Part shown: positions 8,445 through 16,802 of the stretch, piece by piece
Position numbering within the stretch: position 1 is the stretch's first letter
Layout of the letters: each line of letters starts with the position of its first letter
Assembly (NCBI RefSeq): GCF_016427605.1
Contig: NZ_JAELXQ010000018.1
Span: 22,058-86,057, forward strand
DNA from: Ochrobactrum sp. Q0168
GTDB lineage: Bacteria; Pseudomonadota; Alphaproteobacteria; Rhizobiales; Rhizobiaceae
DNA: 64,000 nt
Direction: 5' to 3'
The notes under the pieces: generated by a model
Told to the model about the DNA's origin: nothing
Database searches by the model: none
What the model saw: only the letters and a program-made list of their open reading frames with translations
Program-made: the position numbers and the translations under genes

Positions 8445-9493
8445 TATGCGACCTCCTCTTCTTCTTCCATATGCTGGGGTGTAATGAATGTCCGCAGCAG
8501 TATAATTGGGATAATTGCGATGAAGACGATAATCTCCTTGGAGGAACTGGCAAAGAAGGAGGAATAAGATTCGAGAATACCGATGATGATCGAGCCAATA
8601 GTTGCTAGTGGATAGCTAACAAAACCACCAAGTACCGCGCCAACAAAACCCTTGAGTCCAATCATCAGTCCGGAATCATAGTAGATCGTGACTGTAGGTG
8701 CGATCAGGATGCCGACGATTGATGCAATAACCCCGGCCAGAATGAATGCAGTGCTACCTGAGCGATGGGTTGATATCCCGACCAGGCGAGCCCCATTTCT
8801 ATTCAGAGCAGTCGCCCGCAATGCTTTTCCTGACAGGGAAAATCCAAAGAAGCTGGCCAAGGTCACCGCCATGAGGATTGCCACGACAACAACCGCGATC
8901 ACTTGGTATGATATATTGAGGCCAAAAACATGGAAAAAGCCGCGGAATAGGGCTGTGGTTCTTGCACCTTCGGGGCCGAAGAACATGAGGGCTAACCCCG
9001 AAATCAGGTAATGAAGAACAAGGGCAACGATAAGTAGAGCGAGAGTGGAAGCGGTCTCCACCGGCTGGAATACGATGCGGTAGAGTAGTGGCGCGATTGG
9101 AACCACCAAGGCAATAGCCAGCATGACCTGGAAATACGAGTTCAGGGCAACCCCTTGTACAAGATAGCTAATTAGTGCCGGGCAAAGTGGCAAGACAAGC
9201 CAGATCGCGACCGCGCGGGGAATATCTTGGTATTCTCCTTGTCTAAACTTGGAGATGCACTCCACCCCTGTCGCAATGAGTGCAAGCACGATTAGTAGGT
9301 ATACGGTACCTGGTAGCGCGTTTTGCTGAAGAGAATGAAGGGTTAATGCTGCGTAAGCTATCAGGTCGCCATAGGATGCGAAGATGATGCGGGTTGTTGT
9401 AAATACTAGAACAAATCCCAGCGCCAACATGGCGTAGACCGCACCCGTCGCGATACCATCCTGGAGCAGTATGGTCGCTATTTGAAAGTTCAT
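8444..9493 (-). CDS. livH: Branched-chain-type ABC transporter permease (LivH)
   Basis: Inner-membrane permease of about 349 residues, first gene of the leftward transport operon. The start is ATG 9493, preceded by GGGAGGAAT; the frame extends further upstream without a ribosome site. LivH-family features include GAVYAMLALGFVLVFTTTRI at the N-terminus, ALRATALNRNGARLVGI (the EAA-like coupling loop) and GLKGFVGAVLGGF near the end. It is about 50-60 residues longer than ordinary LivH: an extra hydrophobic stretch with a charged loop (ECISKFRQGEYQDIPRA) sits near residues 75-95. The promoter with a perfect operator palindrome is at 9590-9618. Confidence 0.92.
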   Translation of the reverse strand: MNFQIATILLQDGIATGAVYAMLALGFVLVFTTTRIIFASYGDLIAYAALTLHSLQQNALPGTVYLLIVLALIATGVECISKFRQGEYQDIPRAVAIWLVLPLCPALISYLVQGVALNSYFQVMLAIALVVPIAPLLYRIVFQPVETASTLALLIVALVLHYLISGLALMFFGPEGARTTALFRGFFHVFGLNISYQVIAVVVVAILMAVTLASFFGFSLSGKALRATALNRNGARLVGISTHRSGSTAFILAGVIASIVGILIAPTVTIYYDSGLMIGLKGFVGAVLGGFVSYPLATIGSIIIGILESYSSFFASSSKEIIVFIAIIPIILLRTFITPQHMEEEEEVA

Positions 9494-9589
9494 AATTCCT
9501 CCCTTGCCGTTCGTCCGCGTTCGCCTGGCCACATATCTCGGCTGGCTATTGTTCGCTGGCTGACGCGCCGTTTCCTCCCGGCTAGTCAA

Positions 9590-9618
9590 CCTATAATGCT
9601 AACATGCTAGCATGTAAA
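9590..9618 (-). promoter_or_regulatory. Promoter of the liv-type operon with operator ACATGCTAGCATGT
   Basis: On the minus strand TTTACA (9618-9613) and TATAGG (9595-9590) are separated by 17 bases. The 14-base perfect palindrome ACATGCTAGCATGT at 9602-9615 covers the spacer and touches the -35 box, the classic geometry of a repressor site. The start codon at 9493 lies about 97 bases downstream. Same core as the sites at 2250, 11401, 16690, 19082, 24934 and 25055. Confidence 0.65.
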
Positions 9619-9674
9619 GCGGAAAGGCATCAGATCCGAAACCGCTCGTGTGACTCGTGGGTATTACTACGCTG

Positions 9675-11375
9675 CTATATCTGCGGTTTGTTTTGGCGTT
9701 CCCGATTCAGCGTATTGGCGATTATGTAACCAAATGTGAGCGCAGGCCCGAGCGTGATACCTGCCCCTGGATAGGTACCTGCCATCACTGAGTTCATATC
9801 ATTGCCACAGGCATACAATCCGTTGATCGGGTGACCGTCGGCATTGAGGACGCGCGCGTTGGCGTCTGTCCTCAAGCCTTGTGTACTCCCGATATCTCCT
9901 GGATAGACCTTGATCGCATAAAATGGAGCGGCAGATATAGGACCCAAACAAGGGTTGGGGCCGTTAGCCGCGTCCCCGAGATGTCGGTCGTATATATTGC
10001 TTCCCTTACCAAAGTCGGGATCGTGGCCGTCTATCGCATAACGGTTATGCTTCTCAATTTCCGATTCCAACGGACCGGCAGGGACACCAATCGCCTGTGC
10101 AAGTTCGGCGATTGTCTTCCCAGTCATAAGATACTTCGTGTCGAGGAATCGCTTTCGAGAGCCGATGCCCGGTCTTACCAGACCCATCCCATATTTCCGC
10201 AAAAATCTCGCATCGCAAACCAACCATGCAGGAACTGAAAGAGACGAGTCCGCAAGCATTCCCTGCACGAACTGATGATAGGACGATGCTTCATCAACAA
10301 AACGACGCCCTGCTTGATTAACTGCGATCAGACCAGGCTTCGCTCTATCGAGAAAAAGGTGCGGAAAGCGGATTTCTTTACCAGCATCCTTCATGACTGA
10401 AACGGGGCTGAAGTTAGCAGGATCAACCACTGCGTCATCAATTACAGCCCCATGCAATACTGCTAGTTTCTGAAGTCCGCCCGTACTGCTTTTCGGAGCC
10501 ATAGTGTAGTGTTGTTCAGGAGTTTGTAGTATCTCGCTCATCGTCTTGAGATTGGCTGCGGAACCTCCGCCAGCCAAGACTATGCCCAATTTCGCACGCC
10601 AGACCTGCTGTTTTCCACCATATGTTACCCGCACGGCATTAATTCGTCCGCTTTCGCTTTCGAGAGCATCAATCTGAACTTCGTTACGGAGTTCAACACC
10701 AGCGTCTGATGCAGATTTCAACAGCTGGGCAGCGAGTGAATTGCCAGCTATTAGCCGCGTTCCCCTGCCGTGAGACAGCTTTTGTGCGAGAAATTGCAAG
10801 ATCATTTTGGCTGATACTGCAAAATTTTGAGGTGAACGCATAGAACCGAGTAGCTGGTCGATTTCCCTGCGACCCACCATCATACCGCCAAACACCAAGA
10901 ACTCTTTGATAGGCCAGCGAAGACGAGAGAACAACTTGCCGAGACGACGTCCATCGAAAATTTGCGGGTCGAGTGCTCGCCCTCCCGGGGAAGCTCCGTC
11001 CAGCTCCGGGTAGTAATCTGGAGCGATTGGACGACTTATAAGCCGAAGCTCGGTGTGCTTGTGCATGAACGTCACCATGTCCGGCCCGTTCGCGAGGAAC
11101 GCATCGACTAGATCGTATCTTATTTTGTTACCAAGCACTTTCGTGAGATAACTGCGAGCTGCTTCGACACTGTCACTCATGCCGAGTTTATGCATTTCGG
11201 GATTATTCGGAATCCATACCACGCCTCCCGAAAGAGCAGTACTTCCACCGAACTGGTGCTCTTTTTCGGCCAATAATACTTTCATGCCCAGATGCGCGGC
11301 GACAGTAGCTGTCGTTAGCCCAGCCGCACCTGAGCCCAGTACTACCACGTCGAATTCATCGTCTAATGCGTTCAT
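9675..11375 (-). CDS. FAD-dependent dehydrogenase, 3-ketosteroid-dehydrogenase/fumarate-reductase type
   Basis: Flavoprotein of 566 residues in the FAD_binding_2 family (KstD, fumarate reductase flavoprotein, urocanate reductase). It should introduce or reduce a C=C bond next to a carbonyl. The N-terminal dinucleotide motif is VVLGSGAAGLTTATVA (from about residue 9), followed by GGSTALSGGVVWIPNN as in KstD, and the C-terminal FAD segment AGTYPGAGITLGPALTFGY. The start is ATG 11375 with AGGAGACA ahead; an upstream extension to 11435 lacks a ribosome site. It lies 57 bases before the liv operon promoter and has its own operator-bearing promoter. A steroid substrate is not implied, because the family is broad. 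Confidence 0.85.
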   Translation of the reverse strand: MNALDDEFDVVVLGSGAAGLTTATVAAHLGMKVLLAEKEHQFGGSTALSGGVVWIPNNPEMHKLGMSDSVEAARSYLTKVLGNKIRYDLVDAFLANGPDMVTFMHKHTELRLISRPIAPDYYPELDGASPGGRALDPQIFDGRRLGKLFSRLRWPIKEFLVFGGMMVGRREIDQLLGSMRSPQNFAVSAKMILQFLAQKLSHGRGTRLIAGNSLAAQLLKSASDAGVELRNEVQIDALESESGRINAVRVTYGGKQQVWRAKLGIVLAGGGSAANLKTMSEILQTPEQHYTMAPKSSTGGLQKLAVLHGAVIDDAVVDPANFSPVSVMKDAGKEIRFPHLFLDRAKPGLIAVNQAGRRFVDEASSYHQFVQGMLADSSLSVPAWLVCDARFLRKYGMGLVRPGIGSRKRFLDTKYLMTGKTIAELAQAIGVPAGPLESEIEKHNRYAIDGHDPDFGKGSNIYDRHLGDAANGPNPCLGPISAAPFYAIKVYPGDIGSTQGLRTDANARVLNADGHPINGLYACGNDMNSVMAGTYPGAGITLGPALTFGYIIANTLNRERQNKPQI

Positions 11376-11390
11376 TGTCTCCTCCTTAGG

Positions 11391-11419
11391 CGTATATAAC
11401 ATGCTAGCATTTATGTTAA
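11391..11419 (-). promoter_or_regulatory. Promoter of the flavoprotein gene with operator ATGCTAGCAT
   Basis: Minus-strand TTAACA (11419-11414) and TATACG (11396-11391) are 17 bases apart. The perfect palindrome ATGCTAGCAT (11401-11410) lies in the spacer, in the same place as at 9602, 19082 and 24934. The start codon at 11375 is 16 bases from the -10 box, leaving a very short leader. Confidence 0.65.
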
Positions 11420-11499
11420 GAAGACAAGAAAGCACTGCCGATTCTAGATAAATGGCGAAAGCAAAATTGTCGCAGAAGCAGAAAGGGGATGTTACCCCT

Positions 11500-12276
11500 T
11501 TATTGAATCAGCCGTCCACCGTCGACTACGAGATCCGCACCTGTAATCATGCGAGCATCATCGGACCCCAAAAAGGCGACTGCCGCAGCTATGTCATCAG
11601 CTTCTGGAAGCGCACCGAGCGGTATCAGAGAAGTCAGTGATTTCATCGCCGCCTCTTTGCTACCGTGAATGCGGATCAATTTCTCAGCAACCAGTGGAGT
11701 CCAGACGTAAGCAGGATGGACTGTATTGACCCTTACACCATATCCGAATCTTGCGGAACTAAGGGCCGCTTGTTTGGATAGGTTTTTCACCGTGCTTTTG
11801 CTCGCTCCGTAAGCAACTCCGTCCCGTGAACCAACATAGCCCGCGATCGAACCGATGTTAACGATCGCCCCGGCTTTCCTCTGCTTCATTGTGCGAATTG
11901 CCGCCTGCATACCAAGAAAAACACCGTCGACATTAATTTTGAATACGCGCCGCCATTCTACTAAGGGCAATTCATCAATCGCATGCACCTCCTGAGAAAC
12001 AACGCCTGCATTATTGACCAAAAGATTAAGTTTTCCGAATTGTGATTCAGTATACTCGACAGCCTTAAGCCAACTCTCTTCAGAGGTGACGTCTAATTCG
12101 ACAAATTTCCAGCTTTCAGGTCTACAGTCCAGTTCAGGTTCCAATTTAGTGGTGGGCGCCCGAAGATCGGCCAGTACAACACGTCCGCCTTCCTGAATTA
12201 TCCGCTTCGCTATGGCTAAACCAAATGCACCCGCGCCTCCTGAAATAAGAGCGACACTTCTTTCATATCTCAACAT
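11500..12276 (-). CDS. SDR family oxidoreductase
   Basis: Short-chain dehydrogenase of 258 residues. The cofactor motif GGAGAFGLA lies at about residues 13-21 and the acidic residue after strand 2 (LADLRAP) favours NAD over NADP. NNAG is near residue 89, the catalytic serine in NIGSIAGYVG and the YxxxK in AYGASKS. The C-terminal segment MITGADLVVDGGRLIQ is the usual family end. The start is an ATG at 12276 with GGGAGGAT upstream. It faces the OYE gene across a 237-base region holding the palindrome ATTATCGATAAT, so the pair is probably co-regulated by the GntR at 14095-14772. Confidence 0.9.
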   Translation of the reverse strand: MLRYERSVALISGGAGAFGLAIAKRIIQEGGRVVLADLRAPTTKLEPELDCRPESWKFVELDVTSEESWLKAVEYTESQFGKLNLLVNNAGVVSQEVHAIDELPLVEWRRVFKINVDGVFLGMQAAIRTMKQRKAGAIVNIGSIAGYVGSRDGVAYGASKSTVKNLSKQAALSSARFGYGVRVNTVHPAYVWTPLVAEKLIRIHGSKEAAMKSLTSLIPLGALPEADDIAAAVAFLGSDDARMITGADLVVDGGRLIQ

Positions 12277-12372
12277 GAAATCCTCCCTTAGCTGACCGTC
12301 CAGAAACTAGAGTCATAGTTCCCAATAATCAGTATCGCGAATGCACGGTTGCCCTGTTCGCGAAGTCTCTTC

Positions 12373-12384
12373 ATTATCGATAAT
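12373..12384. promoter_or_regulatory. Operator palindrome ATTATCGATAAT
   Basis: Perfect 12-base palindrome in the divergent region between the SDR (start 12276, minus) and the OYE gene (start 12514, plus). A partial copy (CCGATAAG) follows 10 bases later. The core TTATCGATAA recurs at 14052-14061 and, with one mismatch, at 14851-14860, flanking the GntR gene at 14095-14772, which is the most likely ligand protein. Confidence 0.6.
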
Positions 12385-12513
12385 ATTTGATATTGCCGAT
12401 AAGATTGACATGGGTATAGCGGGCTCATATTGGTGTCAAGCGTCAATAGGACTCAATTCAGGCCTCCAAACTTCGCGGAAAGCGGCTTATTTGTACGAAG
12501 GATCAATCGCAGT

Positions 12514-13623
12514 ATGATCAAGTTGTTCTCACCCATCAAAGTAGGTGGCCTTGAACTCGTAAATCGCATAGCGATATCACCGATGTGCCAGTACATGGCC
12601 AAAGCGGATGGAAAAGTGACGCCTTGGCATACGATGCACTATGGCAGTTTGGCAGTGTCAGGTGCCGGCGTGGTTATTATAGAAGCGAGTGCCGTTTCAC
12701 CTGAAGGGCGCATTAGCCCGTGCGATCTTGCCATCTACAATGCTGATCAGGAGGAGCATTTTCGCGAGCTTCTCTCAAACATCCGCACGTATTCGTCCAC
12801 CCCCATCGGTCTTCAATTGGCACATGCTGGTCGAAAATCGTCAAGCGAACCATTTGATTCCCCAAACCCTGTAACAATCGAACAGGGCGGATGGATTCCA
12901 ATTGGTCCGTCATCCGTGCGAGTAAAAGAAAACTGGCCGGCACCCAATGAAATGTCTCTGACCGATATCGACGACGTCATTGCGAGTTTCGTATCGGCGG
13001 CAACTCGCGCTGATCGTGCGGGTTTCGATCTTATCGAAATTCATGGCGCTCATGGCTACCTCATAAGTTCGTTTTTATCCAACATCGCCAACTTACGAAC
13101 TGACAAGTATGGAGGGTCTCTTGAACACCGTATGCTATTCGCAATCACACTTGCCCGCGCCGTGAGGAAAGTATGGCCGCGAAGCAAAGCGATCGGTTTC
13201 AGACTCAATGGAAGCGACTGGGTTGAGAGCGGAATTTCAGTTGAGGAAACCGCGAAAGTCGCTGCAAAGCTGAAGGATATAGGAATCGACTACGTCAGCG
13301 TTTCGAGCGGTGGGAATTCGAGTAATCAGAAACTTCCGCCGGTGACTCCTGGTTATCAGGCTCCGTTGGCGGCGAGTGTTCGCAAGCTGAGCGGACTAAC
13401 CACAATGGCATTGGGGATGATATTGGAAGGGCCTCAAGCAGAAGGTATCCTATCCAGCGGTCAAGCTGATCTTATTGGCATCGCACGTGCTGCGTTGGAT
13501 AATCCACGCTGGCCATTACATGCAGCACAGTCCCTTGGCGTAAAAGTCGAATACCCACGACCCCATTGGCGCGCAGCTTCTGGGATATGGCCAGGATATG
13601 ATATCGTGCATAAGAAAGGATGA
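12514..13623 (+). CDS. Old-yellow-enzyme family NADH:flavin oxidoreductase (YqjM/NamA-like)
   Basis: FMN-dependent TIM-barrel ene-reductase of 369 residues, reducing an activated C=C bond with NAD(P)H. It begins LFSPIKVGGLELVNRI, followed by the SPMCQYMA segment in which the cysteine tunes FMN in the thermophilic-like YqjM group. The substrate/flavin motif HGAHGYLISSFLSNIAN is near residue 180 with a YGGSLEHR loop, and the phosphate-binding end is DLIGIARAAL. Start ATG 12514 gives the usual family N-terminus and has AAGGA about 11 bases ahead; the frame is open to about 12430. It is one of the few plus-strand genes of the locus, divergent from an SDR. Confidence 0.88.
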   Translation: MIKLFSPIKVGGLELVNRIAISPMCQYMAKADGKVTPWHTMHYGSLAVSGAGVVIIEASAVSPEGRISPCDLAIYNADQEEHFRELLSNIRTYSSTPIGLQLAHAGRKSSSEPFDSPNPVTIEQGGWIPIGPSSVRVKENWPAPNEMSLTDIDDVIASFVSAATRADRAGFDLIEIHGAHGYLISSFLSNIANLRTDKYGGSLEHRMLFAITLARAVRKVWPRSKAIGFRLNGSDWVESGISVEETAKVAAKLKDIGIDYVSVSSGGNSSNQKLPPVTPGYQAPLAASVRKLSGLTTMALGMILEGPQAEGILSSGQADLIGIARAALDNPRWPLHAAQSLGVKVEYPRPHWRAASGIWPGYDIVHKKG

Positions 13624-13686
13624 AATATCCGCTTCAAGCGAACTAAATGGGAACCTTGCGTCCAGGCAGGTTCCCATTGAGACAGT

Positions 13687-14004
13687 CTACTTTGCTAATG
13701 CTTGGAACGGCTCGCGATCAAGACGACCATGTAAATATGTTTGCACCCACTTAGAGACAGTAATCTCGCCGAATAAACCGGCTTTTCCGAATGGGTCGCC
13801 TTCGATAAAGGCCTTTGCCTCTTCGAGAGAGTTAACATCAATGATTATAAGTCCAGCATTGAACTCGCCGCTCTCGGTTTGGACGCCCCCGGAAGCGATA
13901 AGTTTAGGCTCCCAAGAGGCTAGGTAATCCATATGCGCCTGACGATGCTCCGCCCGGATATGTGCCGCATCCTGCTTGTCTTTCGTGAATACCATGTATG
14001 CCAT
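13687..14004 (-). CDS. YCII-domain protein
   Basis: Small soluble protein of 105 residues with a dimeric ferredoxin-like YCII fold, related to muconolactone isomerase-like folds and to YciI. Visible features are the early histidine segment IRAEHRQAHMDYL and the central GLIIIDVNSLEEAKAFIEGDPFGKAGLF, in which the conserved aspartate of the YCII family (GDPF) is retained. The start at 14004 is chosen for GGAG ahead and the canonical MAYMVF beginning. It converges with the OYE gene (63 bases apart) and has the operator ATTATCGATAAA just upstream. The catalytic role is uncertain; an isomerase or lactonase step is possible. Confidence 0.8.
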   Translation of the reverse strand: MAYMVFTKDKQDAAHIRAEHRQAHMDYLASWEPKLIASGGVQTESGEFNAGLIIIDVNSLEEAKAFIEGDPFGKAGLFGEITVSKWVQTYLHGRLDREPFQALAK

Positions 14005-14050
14005 GTTTAATAACTCCGACTCGATTTGAATCACAACTGATCAATAGATG

Positions 14051-14062
14051 ATTATCGATAAA
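14051..14062. promoter_or_regulatory. Operator ATTATCGATAAA upstream of the YCII gene
   Basis: Contains the 10-base perfect palindrome TTATCGATAA (14052-14061), 48 bases before the YCII start codon and 33 bases after the end of the gntR gene. A further GCGATAA half-like copy follows at 14074-14080. Same core as the site at 12373. Confidence 0.55.
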
Positions 14063-14094
14063 ATGCGATTTACGCGATAAAAAAATCCGTTATT

Positions 14095-14772
14095 TTATTT
14101 GTCGACTATTTTTTCTGCCGCGAGTAGTAGGTCGTGGGTTGTTCTGTTGAGGTGCAAGGACAACAGGTCGGCAGCACTCGCCTCATCTCGAGCGAGTGCA
14201 GCTTGCACAATGGCCTTATGTTCACCTGCGAAGTCACGGCCAACGTGAAATCCGGAGGGACGTGACCAAATACGATACAGTTCTGCGGCATCTCGTAATT
14301 GGGAAGTCAATTTCTGTAGCCGTGGACTTCCACATCCGGAGCAAAGGGCAGCATGAAAATCCCTATGCCGTTGACGCCAAGTTGAACCGTGATCCGTCCC
14401 ATTTGGTAGGGGAGTCCGTTCCAGAACATGATGAGCGGAAACCACCTCGCGCTCCCAAGTCAGATCGCCATTTTTAACACTTGAACGCAATGCGCCGACT
14501 TCAACGCTCAACCTCAAATTGGTAAGGTCGATTAGATCTGAGGTCGACAGCGTCATAACAGAAAAACCGCGTTTGGGACTCGAAATCACCAAACCTTCTT
14601 CGCTTAACCGTGTTAGAGCCTCTCTGACGACCGTTTGGCTATTTCCGAAACGTTCCGCTAAGTCAAGGAACTTCAACCTCTCTCCTGGCCGTATCCTACT
14701 TTCCAATAAATCTGCTCGAAGAGCCTCATAAACTGCATGGGTGCGGAGTTCGGAAGTTTCATTTGCGCCCAT
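14095..14772 (-). CDS. GntR family (FCD) transcriptional regulator
   Basis: Regulator of 225 residues. The winged helix covers about residues 12-75 (ALRADLLESRIRPGERL, LAERFGNSQTVVREALTRLSEEG) and the FCD effector domain follows, with the metal/ligand positions RDFHAAL, EHKAIV and LHLNRT visible. It differs clearly from the other two GntR proteins of the window, with no PVAEVVETLGDR block. Three TTATCGATAA-type sites surround it, one of them 79 bases before its own start, which suggests autoregulation plus control of the YCII, OYE and SDR genes. It likely senses an intermediate of the reductase branch; that is inference. Confidence 0.9.
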   Translation of the reverse strand: MGANETSELRTHAVYEALRADLLESRIRPGERLKFLDLAERFGNSQTVVREALTRLSEEGLVISSPKRGFSVMTLSTSDLIDLTNLRLSVEVGALRSSVKNGDLTWEREVVSAHHVLERTPLPNGTDHGSTWRQRHRDFHAALCSGCGSPRLQKLTSQLRDAAELYRIWSRPSGFHVGRDFAGEHKAIVQAALARDEASAADLLSLHLNRTTHDLLLAAEKIVDK

Positions 14773-15121
14773 TTAAATCACCACCCTGGTCACATCAGCT
14801 ACGTCTAGCGATCAAATCGCCCTTTACGCTATTTTCTATGATCCTAGGTATTAACGATAAATTGTCACCAACTCAACCGCGAGGCGTGTAGAGGTTTTGA
14901 ACTTCCAACGCCTCCAAACTAGTTACGAGGATTGGGAGCAGTTAATCGCCTACAAGCATATCCAATGAGAGCATTTTAAACCAAAACCAAATAAACTTGG
15001 GAGTGCACTTAAAATCAGTATAACCTAAAGGAGTACCGCGCTCTAACCGGCACCATTATACTGTCTCGATAATTGTATGCCTCGCTGTATTTCAGCTTCC
15101 AAATTCCAGCCGATTGGCAGA
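14773..15121. other. Intergenic region upstream of gntR
   Basis: A 349-base gap with no convincing reading frame, RNA gene or terminator. It carries the presumed autoregulatory operator at 14851-14860 and AT-rich stretches suitable for a promoter of the gntR at 14772. Nothing else was recognised. Confidence 0.5.
14851..14860. promoter_or_regulatory. Imperfect operator TTAACGATAA upstream of gntR
   Basis: One mismatch from TTATCGATAA, 79 bases upstream of the start of the GntR gene at 14772. Its place in front of the regulator itself supports autoregulation. It is weaker than the sites at 12373 and 14051. Confidence 0.45.
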
Positions 15122-15874
15122 TCATTGAAATCCAATAGGGCCGCCATTGGCCGTTAGCCACCCCCCATCGACAACCAATACATGGCCGTTCACAAAGCCC
15201 GCCTCATCAGATGCCAGAAAATATACTGCATTTGCGATGTCTTCAGGACAGCCTATTCGTGGAAAAGGAGTCCGATTAATCAATTGGGCTTGGAAGGCAG
15301 GGTTCGCCCTGATTTTGTCGCGTGTCATAGGCGTTTCGATTAATCCTGGAGCAACCGCATTCACCCGGATGCCTAAAGGTCCGTAATCGGCAGCTAGTTG
15401 CCGCGTCAATCCAACAATACCTGCTTTGGCTATCGAGTACACTCCGTTTCCGGCATTTCCGCGAAGTCCGACTATCGAAGCCACGTTTACTATGCAAGCG
15501 CCAGCTCCCAATGCCGGAAGCGCTATTTGGCAAAAACGGATGTGAGCGCGAAGATTAATGTTCAACATGTCATCCAGGCCCTCTTCCGTTTCTTTTGTAA
15601 TATCTGGGTTAGCACCACCAATGCCAGCGTTGTTTACTAAAACATCTAATCTTCCGAACCGATCAAGCGCAAATCGTACCGCGTCATCAGGAGCAGTACG
15701 TTCCGAAATATCTTGTTCGATAACAGCTGACCGTTCAGGAAATGATTGCCGTAAAGGCTCGAGTGCTTCTGCGGACTTATCCGTCACAACGACCTTGTGT
15801 CCGGCAGCAAGAAAACGCTCCGCCGTCGCACGTCCGATCCCACGTGCGCCTCCTGTAATCAACACGACCTTCAT
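15122..15874 (-). CDS. SDR family oxidoreductase
   Basis: Short-chain dehydrogenase of 250 residues and close paralogue of the partial SDR at 1-566. The cofactor motif TGGARGIG is at residues 7-14, NNAG is near residue 87, the catalytic Ser lies in NVASIVGLRG and the YxxxK in YSIAK. The end, GHVLVVDGGWLTANGGPIGFQ-like, is slightly longer than usual. It starts 55 bases downstream of the next SDR in the same direction, so the two form an operon behind the operator at 16690. Reaction type is clear (NAD(P)-linked alcohol/ketone conversion); substrate unknown. Confidence 0.92.
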   Translation of the reverse strand: MKVVLITGGARGIGRATAERFLAAGHKVVVTDKSAEALEPLRQSFPERSAVIEQDISERTAPDDAVRFALDRFGRLDVLVNNAGIGGANPDITKETEEGLDDMLNINLRAHIRFCQIALPALGAGACIVNVASIVGLRGNAGNGVYSIAKAGIVGLTRQLAADYGPLGIRVNAVAPGLIETPMTRDKIRANPAFQAQLINRTPFPRIGCPEDIANAVYFLASDEAGFVNGHVLVVDGGWLTANGGPIGFQ

Positions 15875-15928
15875 TTAAATACTCCTCAGTCTACTACCGT
15901 GCGAATACTAGATTGGATCGGCTGCGGT

Positions 15929-16660
15929 TCATGCTGCCGGCCCAGTCAGTGTCCGACCACCATCCACAACAAGCACAACGCCCGTAATGAATTTGGCTGA
16001 ATGCGATGAAAGATATCCAACAGCTGCAGCTATATCTTCCGGTTCGCCAATCCGCCCCAGAGGTATGCGCTTGATTATGTTCACGGCGTCATTATCATCG
16101 CGATTAAAGATCATCGGCGTTGCGATTGGCCCAGGGGCTACGGCATTTACGCGAATCCCACTCTGGGCTAGCTCCAGCGCCAAGGATTTCGTGAGAGCTC
16201 CCACCGCAGCCTTTGATGCGGAATAGTGTGAAAAATTTAAAGCCCCAAACATAGCTACTGACGCCAAATTGACGATCGCACTACCTTCGGCCATTTTTGG
16301 AAGACAACGGCGTATCAGTTCCGTTGAAGCAACGACATTCACTTCGTAGTGGCGGCGGAAGTCAGCTGCAGTGAGATCCCTGAACTCCTTAACGTCGAAG
16401 ATACCAGCATTGTTCACGAGGATATCGACTCGTTTCAAATCCTGCACGATGTCATCCAACGACGCATCATTTGTAAGTTCAGTGGCTCTCGCAACAATGT
16501 CATACCCCTGCTGACGCAACGAACTGGCAAGGGTCTCTAGGTCTTTCTGGTTCCTATCAACCGCTATAATCCGATTGCCTCGGCTGGCGAGTTCAGCACA
16601 AATTGCGCGACCGATTCCTCCTGCGGCACCTGTGACGATTGCCACTTTGGTGGTTTCCAT
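15929..16660 (-). CDS. SDR family oxidoreductase
   Basis: Short-chain dehydrogenase of 243 residues. The cofactor motif TGAAGGIG is at residues 10-17, followed by AVDRNQ, whose aspartate suggests NAD preference. NNAGIFDVKEF is near residue 84, with the catalytic Ser in NLASVAMFG and YSASK. First gene of a two-SDR unit; the palindrome ATTCTAGAAT sits 30 bases before its start codon. The C-terminus ITGVVLVVDGGRTLTGPAA is standard. Substrate unknown. Confidence 0.92.
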   Translation of the reverse strand: METTKVAIVTGAAGGIGRAICAELASRGNRIIAVDRNQKDLETLASSLRQQGYDIVARATELTNDASLDDIVQDLKRVDILVNNAGIFDVKEFRDLTAADFRRHYEVNVVASTELIRRCLPKMAEGSAIVNLASVAMFGALNFSHYSASKAAVGALTKSLALELAQSGIRVNAVAPGPIATPMIFNRDDNDAVNIIKRIPLGRIGEPEDIAAAVGYLSSHSAKFITGVVLVVDGGRTLTGPAA

Positions 16661-16689
16661 GATCCATTCTCCTACAACAATCTTGTTAC

Positions 16690-16699
16690 ATTCTAGAAT
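16690..16699. promoter_or_regulatory. Perfect operator palindrome ATTCTAGAAT
   Basis: Ten-base perfect palindrome 30 bases upstream of the SDR start at 16660 and about 104 bases downstream of the end of the gntR at 16803. Member of the seven-site ATKCTAGMAT set. The promoter boxes around it are weaker than at the other sites. Confidence 0.6.
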
Positions 16700-16802
16700 T
16701 TATCGAAAATGCGCACAATCCATATTTATGAGCCATATCGTCAGGAATTCATCAAAAGCTCATATTGGAACTGTGGAATGCCAGTTGATAACCCGCTTTG
16801 GG

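Noticed and set aside
9675..11375. Steroid degradation as the function of region A, from the KstD-like flavoprotein
   Set aside because: None of the other hallmark steroid genes (KshAB, HsaC, HsaD, acyl-CoA dehydrogenases) is in the window, and the flavoprotein family is broad.
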